64,000 bases of DNA from Bacillus massilinigeriensis (GCF_900117315.1 NZ_LT630337.1:118780-182779), one strand, 5' to 3'; positions 8,110 to 17,028 are shown, counted from the stretch's first letter. The notes: generated from the sequence alone by a model not told the origin. Numbers and translations: made by a program.

Positions 8110-8424
8110 ATGAAAGCATTATTTGGAAGGAAAGTTAGCAATCTAGCTGAGCTGAAGGAAATCACTGAAGAAGCCATTAAGCAAGGACAGCGGGGTCAAA
8201 CATATATCGTAACAAAAGAAGTGGAGTTAGAAGATAAGGATTTTTATAACTTTGCGAACGACTTCTTTAACGACCAGCCTTGGATCACACGAGAAGATGG
8301 TGGAGTGAATACGAATAGAGAGGCTCGATGCATAAGAGTCATGAATAAAGCATCCGGTGAAACTGTTTTAGTAAACAGTGAAGGCTATAGTTATCCAAGA
8401 TATACAGCAATTGAAAACGATTAG
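8110..8424 (+). CDS. Conserved phage protein of unknown function
   Basis: ATG 8110 follows GGTGGAG at a spacing of about 10 and gives 104 residues (MKALFGRKVSNLAELKEITE...), acidic and soluble, with no membrane segment. The centre has an FYNFANDFFNDQPW stretch and the end an EGYSYPRYTAI motif. I do not recognise a fold. It lies between the methyltransferase and the first TTG-19-GAGTGAT leader, inside the block that separates the HNH gene from the terminases. Confidence 0.6.
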   Translation: MKALFGRKVSNLAELKEITEEAIKQGQRGQTYIVTKEVELEDKDFYNFANDFFNDQPWITREDGGVNTNREARCIRVMNKASGETVLVNSEGYSYPRYTAIEND

Positions 8425-8488
8425 AGTGGGGCCTTCTTAGGCCTTTTTCTATTGGTATATAAATATACGCATTTTGGTAAGGAATGAC

Positions 8489-8538
8489 TTGCTATTACCT
8501 GTGTTTAGAGTGATATATGTACTACACCAAAACACAGG
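8489..8538 (+). promoter_or_regulatory. TTG-19-GAGTGAT element, copy A
   Basis: TTG at 8489 is followed after exactly 19 nt (from the first T) by GAGTGAT at 8508-8514. CCTGTGTTT (8498-8506) and AAACACAGG (8530-8538) form inverted arms around the core, and the right arm abuts the AGGAGG of the gene at 8550. It shares the core and spacing with copies at 9503, 25269 and 41129. It could be a phage-type promoter (-35-like TTGCTA, 17 nt, GATATA) or a leader RNA hairpin. Confidence 0.6.
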
Positions 8539-8549
8539 AGGTAAAGAAA

Positions 8550-9296
8550 ATGGATAGAAAAGAAATGGTCAAAAAGCTAGGCGAATTTTTAGGGGTGAAA
8601 CCTAAGTATTTAAACGCTCCAACCTTTGCTTATGAAATTGTAACCGAGGATGAAACCTACACTATTGATAGACAGGGCACGATTACCAACTCTGCCGGAG
8701 AAGTGGAAACCTTTGAAGAGATCATTAACCCGCCAGAGCAGGAAGAAGAAACCAGCGTAGAACAGCCAGCGATTCTTGAATTGGATGGGATTGAGGTAAC
8801 TCTTCCGCTCGAGGGCCACACCGGAAACACATTAAGAAATCTAGTAAACATGCTTTATAGCAAACAGCACCTGATCATAATGGCCTTTGAAACAAACCAA
8901 CCGCTGATGGATGAAACCTTTCCAGAGGACTTGAGTGAAAAAGAAACAAATACCTTTGAAGAGTTTAAGAAGGCACTTAATGAACTTGGCCTTGAGAGAA
9001 TCCCAGGCTTAGCATTTGAAAAAGAAACATTCACTATCAAACTAGCAGCGCAAAACTTGGATTCAGAGAAAATTGCAGCCTTTCAAGACCTCGCCGCATT
9101 CATCAACCAAAATGCCAAAAAGCAAAAGCGAGCCACTTTCAAACGAGCTCAGGATGACAATCCGAAATATGCCTTTAGGACTTGGCTGATAAGACTCGGA
9201 ATGAATGGCCCCGAGTACAAAACAACTAGAAAGGTACTACTGCAAAACCTTGAAGGAAGCGGAGCCTTTAGAAAGGTGAGTGAACCGAATGGATAA
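8550..9296 (+). CDS. Conserved phage protein ('virulence-related' type)
   Basis: ATG 8550 after GGAGG gives a 248-residue acidic protein. The N-terminal 60 residues (MDRKEMVKKLGEFLGVKPKY...) are followed by an acidic linker rich in Glu (about 65-75), then a helical body and a basic C-terminus (FKRAQDDNPKYAFRTWLIRLGMNG). Similar proteins sit upstream of terminase genes in Firmicute prophages and carry vague 'virulence-related' labels; no activity is known to me. It overlaps the next small gene by 8 nt and is led by copy A of the GAGTGAT element. Confidence 0.6.
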   Translation: MDRKEMVKKLGEFLGVKPKYLNAPTFAYEIVTEDETYTIDRQGTITNSAGEVETFEEIINPPEQEEETSVEQPAILELDGIEVTLPLEGHTGNTLRNLVNMLYSKQHLIIMAFETNQPLMDETFPEDLSEKETNTFEEFKKALNELGLERIPGLAFEKETFTIKLAAQNLDSEKIAAFQDLAAFINQNAKKQKRATFKRAQDDNPKYAFRTWLIRLGMNGPEYKTTRKVLLQNLEGSGAFRKVSEPNG

Positions 9297-9501
9297 GTTC
9301 TTCACACAAACACATTGTGATCGCTGTGGCGGCAGATTAAAAGGCGGACGGATTATGTCCATGTACAATACCGATTGCATTTGCTTAAGCTGTAAGGAGA
9401 AGGAAACCAAGCGGGCCGACTATGGTGAGGCGGTCAAAGCTGAGCATGAGGAAATTAAGAAGGGCAATACCAATTATAAAGGCATTAAGGGCGATAATTA
9501 A
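9289..9501 (+). CDS. Small zinc-ribbon phage protein
   Basis: ATG 9289 gives 70 residues with a treble CxxC pattern: CDRCGG near the N-terminus and CLSCKEKE in the middle, followed by a basic, Lys-rich tail. The spacing fits a single zinc ribbon. It overlaps the upstream gene by 8 nt, so the two are coupled. Function is unknown; such proteins are common between the replication and packaging blocks of prophages. Confidence 0.6.
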   Translation: MDKFFTQTHCDRCGGRLKGGRIMSMYNTDCICLSCKEKETKRADYGEAVKAEHEEIKKGNTNYKGIKGDN

Positions 9502-9502
9502 C

Positions 9503-9552
9503 TTGATAATCCCTGTGTTTAGAGTGATGTATAGACATACAAAAACACAGGG
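9503..9552 (+). promoter_or_regulatory. TTG-19-GAGTGAT element, copy B
   Basis: TTGATA at 9503, GAGTGAT at 9522-9528, arms CCCTGTGTTT (9511-9520) and AAACACAGGG (9543-9552). The arm extends that of copy A by one compensating C/G pair. The GGGAGG that follows serves the gene at 9564. Confidence 0.6.
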
Positions 9553-9563
9553 AGGTTGTTTGA

Positions 9564-9779
9564 ATGGCCAGAGATACGGTTCAGATGCTACAAGGGAATG
9601 TTGATGCGGTGAGGGGAATGGAACTATTGCTTCAGCAAAAGCGAAATCTGGAATCAGCGGGATATCAAGAAAATGAAATGTATCTATTGCCGGGAATGTT
9701 AGTCCTACAACTTGAAGATGGGGAAGTACGCTGGATGGTTTTTGAAGGTGAGTTCAAGATGGAAATATGGAAGAACTAA
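9564..9779 (+). CDS. Small phage protein of unknown function
   Basis: A 71-residue protein (MARDTVQMLQGNVDAVRGME...) starting at ATG 9564 behind the GGGAGG of the copy B leader. It has an N-terminal helix and a C-terminal beta-like stretch (MLVLQLEDGEVRWMVFEGEF). No known domain. It is the last gene before the hairpin that precedes the small terminase. Confidence 0.55.
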   Translation: MARDTVQMLQGNVDAVRGMELLLQQKRNLESAGYQENEMYLLPGMLVLQLEDGEVRWMVFEGEFKMEIWKN

Positions 9780-9794
9780 AGAAATGAATTATTG

Positions 9795-9820
9795 GAGTCT
9801 ATCAGGAGGTAGGCTCTTTT
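9795..9820 (+). terminator. Hairpin-T run upstream of small terminase
   Basis: GAGTCTA pairs with TAGGCTC (one mismatch) over TCAGGAGG, then TTTT and TTATGCC. Two further hairpins with the same 3' flank lie before the portal gene and before the tape measure gene. Confidence 0.5.
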
Positions 9821-9851
9821 CTTATGCCAATTTTGAAAGGAGGTGGCGCCT

Positions 9852-10334
9852 GTGGCCCAACGTGGAAGGAAACCAAAGCCAACTGCACTGAAAGCATTAG
9901 AAGGCAATCCAGGAAAGCGGGATTTGAATCAGAATGAACCGAAACCTGAAAAGAAAGCACCAAGATGCCCATCTTGGCTGGAACCAGAAGCCAAGAAAGA
10001 GTGGCGAAGAATGGTCAAACAACTAGAGCAATTAGGAATCCTGACTGAAGTAGATATGGCTGCCTTTGCGGGATATTGCCAAGCCTATGCTAGATGGAAA
10101 GAGGCAGAAGAGTTTATTACCAAGCATGGAACCATTGTCAAAACCCCTTCAGGATATTGGCAACAGGTGCCGCAGGTTTCCATCGCCCAGAGCTATTTAA
10201 AAATCATGAATCGGTTCTGTGAGCAGTTTGGATTAACGCCTTCATCGAGAAGTAGAATTGTGGCAGACAAACCAAGTGATGCAAATGACCCGATGGAATT
10301 TATGCTCTTTCAAGGTGGTGGTAAAGGTGTATGA
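9852..10334 (+). CDS. terS: Terminase small subunit, P27 family
   Basis: GTG 9852 lies 7 nt after AAAGGAGGT and gives 160 residues beginning MAQRGRKPKPTALKALEGNP, the typical P27 opening. A DNA-binding helical core (WLEPEAKKEWRRMVKQLEQL, DMAAFAGYCQAYARWKEAEE) follows. The small subunit recognises phage DNA and recruits the large subunit for packaging. It overlaps the large-subunit start. Confidence 0.92.
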   Translation: MAQRGRKPKPTALKALEGNPGKRDLNQNEPKPEKKAPRCPSWLEPEAKKEWRRMVKQLEQLGILTEVDMAAFAGYCQAYARWKEAEEFITKHGTIVKTPSGYWQQVPQVSIAQSYLKIMNRFCEQFGLTPSSRSRIVADKPSDANDPMEFMLFQGGGKGV

Positions 10335-11871
10335 CGAGGAAAAGGCTCAGCATGCCGTTAACTTTATCAACTGCTTAAAACATACGAAAGGTCAGTGGCG
10401 TGGGGTTCCTTTCGACCTTCTCCCTTGGCAAGATAAAATCATCCGAGACGTATTTGGTACGGTCAAAGAAAATGGCTATCGGCAATATAATACCGCTTAT
10501 ATTGAAATACCAAAGAAAAATGGAAAGAGTGAAATTGCCGCTGCGGTTGCTTTATTAATGACATGTGCTGACGGTGAATGGGGAGCAGAGGTTTATGGTT
10601 GTGCCTCTGACCGGCAACAAGCCTCCATTGTTTTTGATGTTGCAGTGGAGATGGTGGATCAGTCGCCAGCCCTTAGGAAAAGGTTCAAGCCCGTCATGTC
10701 AATGAAACGTCTAGTCTATAAACCTACCAATAGTTTTTATCAGGTACTATCCGCTGAAGCTTATACGAAACATGGTCTGAATGTTCATTCTGTTGTCTTT
10801 GACGAATTGCACGCTCAGCCAAATCGTGAGTTGTTTGATGTTATGACAAAAGGTTCTGGGGATGCTCGACTTCAGCCGTTGTTCTTTTTAATCACAACTG
10901 CAGGTACAGATCGAAATTCAATCTGTTATGAAGTCCATCAAAAAGCGGTGGACATTATTGAGGGAAGAAAGATTGACCCTACTTTTTATCCAGTCATTTA
11001 CGGGATCAAAGACGATGATGATTGGACTGATGAAAAGAACTGGTATAAGGCCAATCCATCATTGGACCATACCATTGACATAGAGAAAGTTAGAAATGCG
11101 TTTATTAGTGCAAGGGAAAATCCTGCAGAAGAAAATATCTTCAGACAATTGAGGCTCAATCAATGGGTGAAGCAATCGACCCGTTGGATGCAAATGGAGA
11201 AATGGGATGCTTGTGATGATCCGGTTGACCTAGATAGTCTTAGAGGAAGAGAATGTTTTGCTGGGCTGGATCTTTCTAGCACAACAGATATTACAGCTTT
11301 TGTGTTGGTGTTTCCACCAAGAACGGAAGATGAAAAATTCATTGTTCTTCCTTACTTTTGGATACCAGATGAAAATCTGAAGGTAAGGGTGAGGAGAGAC
11401 CATGTTCCTTACGATATTTGGGAACAGCAGGGATATATCAAAACGACAGAAGGAAACGTGGTTCATTATGGATTTATTGAGGCTTTTATTGAAGAACTAG
11501 GTACCAAGTACAACATTAAGGAAATTGCTTTTGACAGATGGGGTGCTGTACAGATGGTTCAGAACCTTGAAGGAATGGGCTTCACCGTTGTTCCATTCGG
11601 ACAAGGGTACAAGGATATGTCACCAGCATCTAAAGAATTGATGAAGATCACCCTTGAGAAAAGAATCGTTCACGGTGGGAATCCAGTTTTAAGATGGATG
11701 ATGGATAACATCTTTGTGAAAACAGACCCAGCAGGGAACATAAAGCCAGATAAAGAGAAAAGTACAGAACGTATTGATGGTGCTGTTGCTTTGATTATGG
11801 CGTTGGATAGAGCAATCAGGAATGAAAATAGAGAGAGTGTTTATGATGGCCGAGGGATTTTGATTCTGTGA
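10327..11871 (+). CDS. terL: Terminase large subunit
   Basis: GTG 10327 (AGGTGG upstream) gives 514 residues. The ATPase domain shows PWQDKIIRDVFG, a Walker A variant IEIPKKNGKSEIAAA at about 60-72 and Walker B VVFDELHAQPN at about 156-165. The nuclease domain shows GLDLSSTTDITAF near 315 and a later IAFDRWGAVQ. This is the packaging motor of HK97-like phages. Length is normal. The small subunit ends 8 nt inside this gene. Confidence 0.95.
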   Translation: MYDEEKAQHAVNFINCLKHTKGQWRGVPFDLLPWQDKIIRDVFGTVKENGYRQYNTAYIEIPKKNGKSEIAAAVALLMTCADGEWGAEVYGCASDRQQASIVFDVAVEMVDQSPALRKRFKPVMSMKRLVYKPTNSFYQVLSAEAYTKHGLNVHSVVFDELHAQPNRELFDVMTKGSGDARLQPLFFLITTAGTDRNSICYEVHQKAVDIIEGRKIDPTFYPVIYGIKDDDDWTDEKNWYKANPSLDHTIDIEKVRNAFISARENPAEENIFRQLRLNQWVKQSTRWMQMEKWDACDDPVDLDSLRGRECFAGLDLSSTTDITAFVLVFPPRTEDEKFIVLPYFWIPDENLKVRVRRDHVPYDIWEQQGYIKTTEGNVVHYGFIEAFIEELGTKYNIKEIAFDRWGAVQMVQNLEGMGFTVVPFGQGYKDMSPASKELMKITLEKRIVHGGNPVLRWMMDNIFVKTDPAGNIKPDKEKSTERIDGAVALIMALDRAIRNENRESVYDGRGILIL

Positions 11872-11940
11872 ATTTTCTAGTATTTATAATATTATACTTA
11901 TAAGAATACCAAGATCCGTAAATTATCTAGGAGGATTCAA

Positions 11941-12510
11941 ATGGGGAAAGAGCGAGTTTATAAGTATAATACTGAATATGTTGATGTTGATAATATTGAT
12001 ATTGATGATGAACCAGGATTTAGATATTCAATGTTTGTACCCTTTAAGAATGCGATATCCGATAGATGTGCTCTCGTGATTATGCGAAATCCAAGTAAAG
12101 CCGATAAAACTAAATCTGATAAAACAATTAATAATGTTCTCCGATTCTGTAGTAAATCTTATAGCGGGGTTTACATTGCAAATTTGTATCCAAATTATGA
12201 GACTGATTCTAAAAAAGTAAAACATTTTATTGAATCTGACTCATACGAAGAAAAGATGATTAAGAATTTTGAGGCTATCGATTCACTTCTTGATATTAAT
12301 AGTATTGAAGAAGCAATTGTTGCCTGGGGAACTAGTAATGCTGGGAGTAAATACGACGAAAATTATGAGGAAAATATAAATATAGTCTTAGATAAACTAA
12401 ACAAAGCGAATAAGAGGGTTTTTGCTATGAGGTTTGTATCAAGTAAGAACCCTTGGCATCCACGAAACTGGGAGGAAAGTTTTGACCTAGAGCTATATCC
12501 GTGGATTTAA
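11941..12510 (+). CDS. DUF1643 family protein (cargo gene)
   Basis: A 189-residue protein with the DUF1643 signature: YSMFVPFKN, then ALVIMRNPSKADKTKSDKTI, GVYIANLYPNYETDS, and the end VFAMRFVSSKNPWHPR. Biochemical function is not known to me. It interrupts the usual terminase-portal junction, is more AT-rich than its neighbours, has its own upstream region with a TATAAT box, and is followed by a terminator. Those are the marks of a phage moron, a gene expressed for the benefit of host or prophage. Start ATG 11941 follows TAGGAGG. Confidence 0.8.
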   Translation: MGKERVYKYNTEYVDVDNIDIDDEPGFRYSMFVPFKNAISDRCALVIMRNPSKADKTKSDKTINNVLRFCSKSYSGVYIANLYPNYETDSKKVKHFIESDSYEEKMIKNFEAIDSLLDINSIEEAIVAWGTSNAGSKYDENYEENINIVLDKLNKANKRVFAMRFVSSKNPWHPRNWEESFDLELYPWI

Positions 12511-12525
12511 TGCTAGCTGAACTAT

Positions 12526-12555
12526 GAGCATCTGTTAATATCAGGTGCTCTTTTT
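12526..12555 (+). terminator. Rho-independent terminator after DUF1643 gene
   Basis: GAGCATCTG pairs with CAGGTGCTC (one G-T) over ttaatat, then TTTTT and ATGCCCAA. It closes the cargo gene before the portal gene. Confidence 0.8.
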
Positions 12556-12580
12556 ATGCCCAATTTTAGGAAGTGAGAAA

Positions 12581-13804
12581 ATGAAGATACCACTGATATC
12601 TAGACTTTTCCAATCAAGAGATGCTCCAAAGAACAGCTTTTTAGGAAGCACCTATAGCTTCTTTTTTGGAGGTACAACTAGTGGGAAAACAGTCAATGAA
12701 AGAACGGCGATGCAGACCACAGCGGTCTACGCTTGTGTGCGAATTCTAGCAGAAACCATTGCAAGTCTTCCGCTTCATTTATACAGATACACTGACAATG
12801 GTAAGGAAAAAGCAGTAGAACACAATTTATATTACATGCTCCATGATGAGCCAAATGCCGAGATGACTTCGTTCGTGTTTAGAGAAACACTGATGAGTCA
12901 TCTTTTATTATGGGGAAATGCCTACGCCCAGATTATCCGAGATGGCAGAGGAAATGTACTATCTCTTTATCCTTTACTTCCTGATAGGATGGCGGTGGAT
13001 AGAACTTCTACAGGGGAACTTTACTACGAATATCGAAAAGACACGGGGACAGTCATCCTTCGAAATGAAGAGGTTCTTCATATTCCTGGGCTTGGCTTTG
13101 ATGGTCTTGTGGGATATTCACCTATTGCTATGGCTAAAAATGCGATTGGAATGGCCCTCGCCACCGAAGAGTATGGAGCTAGGTTCTTCGCTAATGGGGC
13201 AAACCCCGGTGGTGTATTAGAGCATCCCGGTGTGGTTAAGGATCCAACGAAAATACGGGAAAGCTGGAATGCGGTCTATCAGGGTTCTAACAATGCACAT
13301 CGAATTGCAGTTCTAGAAGAAGGAATGAAGTTTCAAAGTATCGGTATTCCACCAGAACAAGCACAATTCCTTGAAACGAGAAAATTTCAAACGGAAGAGA
13401 TTTGTAGAATCTTTCGAGTTCCGCCTCATCTGGTAGCCAATTTAGATAAAGCGACTTTTAGTAATATTGAACATCAATCCATTAGCTTCATCGACAATAC
13501 GATCATGCCTTGGGTTACGAGAATTGAACAGTCCATGAAGAAGGCTCTGTTAAGTGAAATGGATAAGAAGGAATACTTTATCAAGTTTAATCTGAACGGA
13601 CGGCTTCGAGGAGATGCAGGATCAAGAGCTCAATTCTATCAAATCATGCGACAAAACGGGGTAATGTCAGCGAATGACATCCGAGAACTTGAAGAGATGA
13701 ACATGATTCATGAAGAACAAGGTGGAGATAAATATTTGGTTAACGGGAACTTCGTTGATATGTCAAAAGCGGGCGCTTGGACAGAAAAATATGAGGAGGG
13801 ATAA
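12581..13804 (+). CDS. Portal protein, HK97 family
   Basis: ATG 12581 after AGGAAGTG gives 407 residues. Characteristic segments are TAVYACVRILAETIASLPLHLY near residue 50, the YMLHDEPNAEMTSFVFRETL stretch, and FRVPPHLVANLDKATFSNIE near 285. The C-terminal part (NDIRELEEMNMIHEEQGGD) is usual. The portal forms the dodecameric vertex for DNA entry and capsid-tail joining. It directly precedes protease and capsid. Confidence 0.95.
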   Translation: MKIPLISRLFQSRDAPKNSFLGSTYSFFFGGTTSGKTVNERTAMQTTAVYACVRILAETIASLPLHLYRYTDNGKEKAVEHNLYYMLHDEPNAEMTSFVFRETLMSHLLLWGNAYAQIIRDGRGNVLSLYPLLPDRMAVDRTSTGELYYEYRKDTGTVILRNEEVLHIPGLGFDGLVGYSPIAMAKNAIGMALATEEYGARFFANGANPGGVLEHPGVVKDPTKIRESWNAVYQGSNNAHRIAVLEEGMKFQSIGIPPEQAQFLETRKFQTEEICRIFRVPPHLVANLDKATFSNIEHQSISFIDNTIMPWVTRIEQSMKKALLSEMDKKEYFIKFNLNGRLRGDAGSRAQFYQIMRQNGVMSANDIRELEEMNMIHEEQGGDKYLVNGNFVDMSKAGAWTEKYEEG

Positions 13805-13807
13805 GGC

Positions 13808-14488
13808 ATGAAGAAGTTTTGGAATTGGGTCAAAAATGAAGACGGCAGGACACTTCATCTGGATGGAGTGATTGCTGAAGAATCATGGTTTGGTGATGAA
13901 GTAACACCGAAACAGTTTAAATCAGAGCTAAACAATGATGGTGGAAATATCACCGTTTGGATTAATTCACCAGGTGGCGATGTTTTTGCAGCAAGTCAAA
14001 TTTACAACATGCTCATGGATTACAAAGGGGATGTGACAGTAAAGATTGACGGAATTGCCGCAAGTGCTGCCTCCGTTATTGCGATGGCAGGTGGGGAAGT
14101 TTACATGTCGCCCGTCTCCATGATGATGATTCATAATCCGATGACCATCGCTTTTGGAGATACAGCGGAAATGAAAAAAGCAATCCAGATGTTGAGTGAG
14201 GTAAAAGAGAGTATTATCAACGCTTATGAACTGAAGACAGGTCTTTCAAGGACTAAGCTCTCGCACATGATGGATGATGAAAGTTGGTTTAATTCCAAAA
14301 AGGCGGTGGAGCTTGGTTTTGCTGATGAGATCATGTTCCAAGAAGAAAGTGATCAGGACTCATCGGATGAAGGCATCATTTACAACAAAATGGCGGTGGT
14401 GAATTCCTTTTTACACAAACTGCCACAAAAGAAAACAGGAACTGATATTTCCGTATTAGACAAGAGGCTAGACCTCTTAAAATTTTAA
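13808..14488 (+). CDS. ClpP-like head maturation protease
   Basis: A 226-residue serine protease of the ClpP/crotonase fold. INSPGGDVFAA and GIAASAASVIAMAGGEVYM carry the nucleophile Ser, MMMIHNPMT the His, and a later Asp-rich helix completes the triad. In HK97-like phages it trims scaffold and capsid N-termini during head maturation. GAGGAGGG precedes ATG 13808. Position between portal and capsid fits. Confidence 0.93.
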   Translation: MKKFWNWVKNEDGRTLHLDGVIAEESWFGDEVTPKQFKSELNNDGGNITVWINSPGGDVFAASQIYNMLMDYKGDVTVKIDGIAASAASVIAMAGGEVYMSPVSMMMIHNPMTIAFGDTAEMKKAIQMLSEVKESIINAYELKTGLSRTKLSHMMDDESWFNSKKAVELGFADEIMFQEESDQDSSDEGIIYNKMAVVNSFLHKLPQKKTGTDISVLDKRLDLLKF

Positions 14489-14501
14489 GGAGGAGATTTG
14501 G

Positions 14502-15695
14502 ATGAGTAAAGTATTAGAACTGCGTGAAAAGCGAGCAAAAGCATGGGAACAAACAAAAGCATTTCTTGATTCAAAACGTGGAGAAGATGGGATCCTTTCT
14601 GCCGAGGATACTTCCACTTATGAAAAGATGGAGGCAGAAGTTGTAAATCTTGGGAAGGAGATTGACCGCTTGGAAAGACAGCAAGCCATCGATTTAGAAC
14701 TATCCAAGCCGATTAATCAGCCGATTACTTCAAAGCCAACGGGTGCTGAAGGGCAGAAAACAGGCCGAGCAACCAATGAATACAAGGAAGCGTTCTGGAA
14801 ATCGATGAGGAATAAAAGCAACTATGAAGTACAGAATGCCTTGAAAATTGGAACTGATTCTGAGGGTGGATATCTTGCTCCAGATGAGTTTGAAAGAACT
14901 CTGATTGAATCGTTGGAAGAGGAAAATATCTTCCGGTCATTAGCCAAGGTCATTACGACTTCCTCAGGAGATCGTAAAATCCCGGTGGTTGCTTCAAAAG
15001 GAACCGCTTCATGGGTAGATGAAGAAGGACTGATTCCTGAATCAGATGATAGCTTTGGACAAGTTTCAATTGGAGCTTATAAATTAGCCACCATGATTAA
15101 GGTGTCCGAGGAACTTTTAAATGATAGTGTGTTTAATCTTGAAGCGTATATTGCAAAAGAATTTGCCAGACGGATTGGTGCCAAAGAAGAAGAAGCTTTC
15201 TTTGTTGGAGATGGTACCGGAAAACCGACTGGCATTTTTAATGCCACTGGTGGAGCAGAACTTGGTGTGACTGGAACTTCTGCAACCGCAGTTTCAGTGG
15301 ATGAGATTATGGATTTATTCTATTCATTAAAATCGCCTTATCGTAAAAAGGCTATCTTTATCATGAATGATGCAACTGTGAAATTAATTCGAAAATTAAA
15401 AGACGGGAATGGACAGTACTTATGGCAGCCTTCGATCCAAGCGGGACAACCGGATACAATTTTAAATCGCCCAGTAAAAACCTCTGCTTATGTACCAACG
15501 GTTGAAGCAGGTGCTAAGACGATTGCTTTTGGTGATTTCGGATATTATTGGGTCGCTGACAGACAAGGTCGTTCTTTCCAGAGATTAAATGAGTTATATG
15601 CCGCAACAGGACAAGTTGGCTTCAAGGCATCACAGCGGGTGGATGGAAAGTTGATTCTTCCTGAAGCGATTAAAGTCCTTCAACAGAAAGCGTAG
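14502..15695 (+). CDS. Major capsid protein, HK97 fold
   Basis: A 397-residue protein: residues 1-105 form the charged, helical delta (scaffold) domain, and the mature part begins near NALKIGTDSEGGYLAPDEFE. VPTVEAGAKTIAFGDFGYYW and the VDGKLILPEAIKVLQ ending are typical of HK97-fold capsids. The upstream protease presumably removes the delta domain. AAGGAGGAG precedes the start. Confidence 0.95.
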   Translation: MSKVLELREKRAKAWEQTKAFLDSKRGEDGILSAEDTSTYEKMEAEVVNLGKEIDRLERQQAIDLELSKPINQPITSKPTGAEGQKTGRATNEYKEAFWKSMRNKSNYEVQNALKIGTDSEGGYLAPDEFERTLIESLEEENIFRSLAKVITTSSGDRKIPVVASKGTASWVDEEGLIPESDDSFGQVSIGAYKLATMIKVSEELLNDSVFNLEAYIAKEFARRIGAKEEEAFFVGDGTGKPTGIFNATGGAELGVTGTSATAVSVDEIMDLFYSLKSPYRKKAIFIMNDATVKLIRKLKDGNGQYLWQPSIQAGQPDTILNRPVKTSAYVPTVEAGAKTIAFGDFGYYWVADRQGRSFQRLNELYAATGQVGFKASQRVDGKLILPEAIKVLQQKA

Positions 15696-15705
15696 GTGAT
15701 CATTC

Positions 15706-15927
15706 ATGAGTAATGTCAAAAATTATACCGAACAAGGTGGAAATCGAACTGTCATTGGTGGGGAATTAGATATAACTCCAGAAGGAAAGTTAGCTTTTGA
15801 CGGAACACCATTAAGTCCAGCCGCACTTCAAACAGATAGTACTGCTGTAGATGTAGCTGGACTTGTTACTGACTTTAATGCTTTACTAGCAAAACTGAAA
15901 ACAGCTGGTCTGATGAATGCCGAATAA
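15706..15927 (+). CDS. Head fibre-like small protein
   Basis: A 73-residue protein (SNVKNYTEQGGNRTVIGGEL...) lying just after the capsid gene. The GG-rich N-terminal stretch followed by LDITPEGKLAFDG is like the short head-fibre proteins found after capsid genes in Firmicute phages. The C-terminal helix (DFNALLAKLKTAGLMN) could be a trimerising helix. Assignment is by resemblance and position. Confidence 0.6.
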   Translation: MSNVKNYTEQGGNRTVIGGELDITPEGKLAFDGTPLSPAALQTDSTAVDVAGLVTDFNALLAKLKTAGLMNAE

Positions 15928-15945
15928 TAAAGGGAGGAAGCAGTG

Positions 15946-16257
15946 ATGGATGAGTTGCTATCAAAGGTAAAACAAAACCTTATTCTAAACCATGATGAAG
16001 ACGATGTACTGCTTTCCAGCTTCATCACTGCTGCTGTTTCCTATGCAGAAAGCTATCAAAAGAAACCCGATGGCTTTTACAAAGAAAATCCTTTGCATCC
16101 AACGACCGAACAGGCTGTCATCATGCTGTCATCTCACTTTTATGAAAGTCGAGATGGGAGTACTGGTGGCTTTTTTGCTGACAATGTGGAAGCGAGTAAA
16201 CAGGTCTGGAATGTGGTCAATATGCTCCTTCGTCTTAATAAGGACGTGATCATATGA
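15946..16257 (+). CDS. Head-tail connector protein (gp6-like)
   Basis: ATG 15946 (8 nt after GGGAGG; an in-frame GTG lies one codon earlier) gives a 103-residue all-helical protein. It opens MDELLSKVKQNLILNHDEDD, then ITAAVSYAESYQKK, the usual start of gp6/SPP1 gp15-like connector proteins that bind below the portal. Overlaps the next gene by 4 nt. Confidence 0.8.
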   Translation: MDELLSKVKQNLILNHDEDDVLLSSFITAAVSYAESYQKKPDGFYKENPLHPTTEQAVIMLSSHFYESRDGSTGGFFADNVEASKQVWNVVNMLLRLNKDVII

Positions 16258-16589
16258 GTTTGGGAAAAATGAATGTCAGGATTGAAATTTTTAAAGAAGA
16301 ATCCAGCAAAGATGCTGAGGGATTTGTTACGAAAGATGAGCAACTTTTAGCCTCCATGAGAGCTTATAAAGAAAGTCGTCATGGGAGCGAAGCATGGAAA
16401 AACCGGGCTAGTTTCTCTGTGGCTAGCTCTCTTTTTCGTTTTAGAAAACCTCGGGGATTTGAGTTAACGACGGAATTTGTCATTGGCTGTAAGGATGAAC
16501 GATACAACATTTTGAGTGTTGAGGATATCAAAGAGCGTGGCATGTATGTAGAAGTGTTAGCTGAGAAAGTTACAGGGTCAAAGGGGTGA
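16254..16589 (+). CDS. Head-tail joining (stopper) protein
   Basis: A 111-residue small beta-barrel protein of the SPP1 gp16 type (phage head-tail joining family): MNVRIEIFKEE..., a FRFRKPRGFELTTEFVI core and a YNILSVEDIKERGMYVEV end. It closes the capsid exit after packaging. Fits the fixed order connector, stopper, tail completion. Confidence 0.82.
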   Translation: MSLGKMNVRIEIFKEESSKDAEGFVTKDEQLLASMRAYKESRHGSEAWKNRASFSVASSLFRFRKPRGFELTTEFVIGCKDERYNILSVEDIKERGMYVEVLAEKVTGSKG

Positions 16590-16593
16590 GGCT

Positions 16594-17028
16594 ATGGCAA
16601 GAGCAGCAGTAAAAATGCCAGATGACTTTTTAGAAAGAATCGCAAAATTAAATCGTCACTTTGATGATATTGTTCCAAGAGTACTAGAAAAGGGAGCAGA
16701 GCCAGTTATTCAGAAAGCTAAAAGTAATCTAGCTGCAAGAATTGGTCAGGGAACGAAAGAACCCTCTCAATCGACTGGTGAATTATTGGCATCACTTGAA
16801 ACGACAAAGGCTGTCCTAGATGCAAAAGGTGACTGGAACTTGAGAGTAGGCGTTCCTACAACAAAAGACAGTAAAGGGGTTTCCAATGCTTTGAAGGCAG
16901 CTGTGTTGGAGTATGGGAAATCCGGCCAACCTCCTAGACCTTGGCTAAAGCCTACAAAGTCAGCTACAAGAAAAGCCTGTGCGGATGCGATGGAGAAAGC
17001 ACTGGATAAGGAGATTGAGAAACTATGA
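16594..17028 (+). CDS. Tail completion protein, HK97 gp10 family
   Basis: A 144-residue protein with the gp10-like pattern: an N-terminal helical region (FDDIVPRVLEKGAEPVIQKA), a central LRVGVPTTKDSKG strand and the PPRPWLKP motif that marks this family. It acts at the head-tail interface. Overlaps the following gene by 4 nt. Confidence 0.85.
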   Translation: MARAAVKMPDDFLERIAKLNRHFDDIVPRVLEKGAEPVIQKAKSNLAARIGQGTKEPSQSTGELLASLETTKAVLDAKGDWNLRVGVPTTKDSKGVSNALKAAVLEYGKSGQPPRPWLKPTKSATRKACADAMEKALDKEIEKL

